Shown here in pieces: positions 62,360-64,000 of a stretch of DNA of 64,000 nt (its first letter is position 1; each line of letters starts with the position of its first letter). The position numbers and the translations under genes are program-made. The DNA comes from Micromonospora inyonensis (GTDB taxonomy: Bacteria > Actinomycetota > Actinomycetes > Mycobacteriales > Micromonosporaceae). Location of the stretch: positions 2,418,001 through 2,482,000 of the forward strand of contig NZ_FMHU01000002.1 of assembly GCF_900091415.1 (NCBI RefSeq). Reading direction: 5' to 3'. The notes beneath the pieces are model-generated. The model worked only from the letters and a program-made list of their open reading frames with translations. It was not told the origin of the DNA and ran no database searches.

Positions 62360-63862
62360 CTATGCGTCCGCTGTGTGCCTGGTGTGACGCGGCAGACGGA
62401 CGGTGAACACGGTCCGCCCGGGTCGGCTGTCCACGTCGACCCGGCCGTGGTGGGCGTCCACCACGGCGACCACGATGGCCAGGCCCAGTCCGGTGCTCCC
62501 CTGCGCCCGGGAGCGCGAGCTGTCCCCCCGGGCGAACCGCTCGAAGACCTCCGGCAGCAGCTCGGCCGGGATGCCCGGCCCGTCGTCGGCGACGGTGAGG
62601 ACGGCGTCGTCCGGGCCGGCCCGCAACGTGGTCGTGACCGTACGGCCGGCCGGGGTGTGCACCCGCGCGTTGGTCAGCAGGTTCGTCACCACCTGGTGCA
62701 GCCGGGCGGCGTCGCCCGGCACCTCGACCGCCTCGTCGGGCAGGTCGAGCTGCCAGCGGTGCTCCGCGCCGGCGACGTGTGCGTCGCTGACCGCGTCGAC
62801 CACCAGCGCGGACAGGTCCACCGGTTCGGCCACCAGCGGTCGGCCCGAGTCGAGCCGGGCCAGCAGCAGCAGGTCGTCGACGAGGCTGGTCATCCGGATG
62901 CTCTCCGACTCCACCCGGCGCAGCGCGTGCGCCACGTCGGGCGGGGCCTGCGCCCGTCCCCGGCGGGCCACCTCCGCGTACCCCCGGATGGCAGCGAGCG
63001 GGGTACGCAGCTCGTGGCTGGCGTCGGCGACGAACTGGCGTACCCGGGTCTCGCTGGCCTGGCGGGCGGCGAGTGCGGCAGCGACGTGCCCGAGCATCCG
63101 GTTGAGCGCGGCACCGACCTGGCCGACCTCGGTGCGCGGGTCGGTGTCGGTGGCCGGCACCCGGACCGACAGGGCGACCTCGCCCCGGTCCAGCGGCAGC
63201 TCGGTGACCCGGGTGGCGGTGGCGGCGACCCGGCGCAGCGGGCGCAACGTCGCCTGGACGATCAGCGCGCCGGCCGAACCGGCGAGCAGGAGCCCGACGG
63301 CGGCGATGCCGGCCTGCGCGGCGATCATCCACCAGACGGTCTCCTGCACGTCGGCCAGGGGCAGACCGAGCACCCGGACGGTGCCGTCCGGGTAACCCCG
63401 GCCCACGAACCGGTAGTCCCCCCGCTCGCCGAGGTCGACGGTGCGGGGGCGGTTGTCGGCGGTCAGCCCCGCCACCGGGACGACCTCGGCCGGGGCGACC
63501 GCCTCCTCGGTCCGGCCGGTGGTCAGCGTCCGGGCGGCGACGACCCGCCCGTCGGTGACCTGCGCGACGATCGTGCCGGTCGGGAACCCGGGCGGGATCC
63601 GCAGGGACCGCAGGTCGGGTGGGTCGGGCCCCGGGGCCAGCGCGCCGGACCACCACCGCGGCTGGTACGTCGGCACCAGCTGGTCGTCGACCTGGGCGAT
63701 CAGGAAGTGCCGCAGCGCCACCGTGGTCACCCCGCCGACCCCGACGCTGACCAGGGCGAGCAGCGCCACCACGGTGGTCACCAGCCGGGCCCGCAGCGAC
63801 CGGCCGGCCAGCCAGCGGCGCACCGAGCCGCGGCCGGGCTCAGTCGGCCGACTTGAGGACAT
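62360..63862 (-). CDS. Sensor histidine kinase (HAMP-HisKA-HATPase)
   Basis: A 500-residue membrane kinase. TM1 (LVTTVVALLALVSVGVGGVT), an extracellular region of about 130 residues, TM2 (IAAVGLLLAGSAGALIVQA), a HAMP domain, then HisKA with FVADASHELRTPLAAIRGYA (phospho-acceptor His), N-box LHQVVTNLLTNARVHTPAG, G1 VADDGPGIP and G2 STGLGLAIVVAV. ATG 63862 overlaps the response regulator gene by 23 bases and follows a GGGGCGGGG site. A GTG at 63874 is an alternative. It pairs with the OmpR-type regulator cut by the window edge and lies just upstream of two envelope glycosyltransferases, its probable targets. Confidence 0.92.
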   Translation of the reverse strand: MSSSRPTEPGRGSVRRWLAGRSLRARLVTTVVALLALVSVGVGGVTTVALRHFLIAQVDDQLVPTYQPRWWSGALAPGPDPPDLRSLRIPPGFPTGTIVAQVTDGRVVAARTLTTGRTEEAVAPAEVVPVAGLTADNRPRTVDLGERGDYRFVGRGYPDGTVRVLGLPLADVQETVWWMIAAQAGIAAVGLLLAGSAGALIVQATLRPLRRVAATATRVTELPLDRGEVALSVRVPATDTDPRTEVGQVGAALNRMLGHVAAALAARQASETRVRQFVADASHELRTPLAAIRGYAEVARRGRAQAPPDVAHALRRVESESIRMTSLVDDLLLLARLDSGRPLVAEPVDLSALVVDAVSDAHVAGAEHRWQLDLPDEAVEVPGDAARLHQVVTNLLTNARVHTPAGRTVTTTLRAGPDDAVLTVADDGPGIPAELLPEVFERFARGDSSRSRAQGSTGLGLAIVVAVVDAHHGRVDVDSRPGRTVFTVRLPRHTRHTADA

Positions 63863-64000
63863 ACCCCGCCCCACGCAACGTGTGGATCATCGGCGTCCGC
63901 CCGACGTCGATCTTCTTCCGCAGGTACGAGATGTACAGCTCGACCACGTTCGCCTGGCCGCCGAAGTCGTAGTTCCAGACATGGTCGAGGATCTGCGCCT
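63840..64000 (-). CDS. OmpR-family response regulator (C-terminal part, cut by window edge)
   Basis: Only the last 53 residues are in the window. They form the end of an OmpR/PhoB winged helix: AQILDHVWNYDFGGQANVVE, then LYISYLRKKIDVGRTPMIHT and LRGAGYVLKSAD. The receiver domain lies beyond the right edge. The stop overlaps the histidine kinase start, the usual arrangement for a two-component pair. Confidence 0.9.
   Translation of the reverse strand, partial: AQILDHVWNYDFGGQANVVELYISYLRKKIDVGRTPMIHTLRGAGYVLKSAD

Noticed and set aside
58911..63856. Very long open frames on both strands through the glycosyltransferase and histidine kinase genes
   Set aside because: The plus-strand frame is antisense to well-defined proteins. 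The long minus-strand frame is real only in its last part, the GT2/GtrA gene from 60137.

Overview
The window is high-GC actinobacterial DNA. Strong third-position G/C, frequent GTG starts, GGAGG-type ribosome binding sites, an actinobacterial-type SecA2, GpgS, TreXYZ, and DUF3140/DUF2267/DUF2231 stress proteins all suggest a Micromonospora-like member of the Micromonosporaceae. It looks like ordinary chromosome. I saw no rRNA, tRNA, CRISPR array, prophage, transposase or plasmid origin.

Layout. 1-4.1 kb: an unknown gene cut by the left edge, an M20 peptidase, a hemerythrin-domain protein and a LysR regulator. 4.1-7.8 kb: a Clp ATPase operon with two small proteins, and a NYN-like gene. 7.9-12.5 kb: a tight four-gene operon built around an FtsK/SpoIIIE-type ATPase (ESX-like in architecture, role unknown). 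12.5-14.1 kb: a JmjC-type cupin oxygenase directly downstream of a 101-residue protein made of four perfect-length 21-residue Asp/Gly repeats, which is a candidate enzyme-substrate pair. 14.3-23.2 kb: stress and accessory genes (DUF2267, DUF72, DksA-like, two tandem receiver-less OmpR-type regulators, rhodanese, cysteine dioxygenase, a frameshifted cupin, ankyrin protein, DUF3500, DUF2231, GAF-ANTAR). 23.3-27.7 kb: SecA2 and an ABC exporter. 27.9-32.4 kb: two oxidoreductases divergent from GpgS and a second glycosyltransferase. 32.5-36.6 kb: a STAS-ATPase fusion, cytochrome oxidase subunit I, and a sigma factor-STAS fusion. 36.9-44.7 kb: mixed genes including CDGSH and haem-oxygenase-like diiron proteins, an Rv2629-like protein and glutamate-cysteine ligase. 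44.8-52.7 kb: the treX-treY-treZ operon and a divergent GT4 enzyme. 52.9-54.2 kb: citrate synthase. 54.6-64 kb: a membrane sulfatase/phosphotransferase-like protein with a methyltransferase and a 48-residue membrane peptide, then a polyprenol glycosyltransferase/GtrA and GT39 pair with a two-component system cut by the right edge.

The clearest hidden structure is regulatory. Seven intergenic sites match GTTT-N15/16-GGGTA(C/G/A), the stress sigma (SigB/SigF-type) promoter. Each is correctly oriented 40-100 bases upstream of a gene: hemerythrin, Clp ATPase, DksA-like, DUF2231, GAF-ANTAR, STAS-ATPase and ctaD. A SigB/SigF-type sigma factor fused to a STAS domain that lacks the phosphorylatable serine lies in the same window. 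This suggests a compact general stress regulon with an unusual partner-switching circuit. A 60-base palindromic element occurs twice (27.8 and 52.7 kb), with paired changes that preserve its stem.
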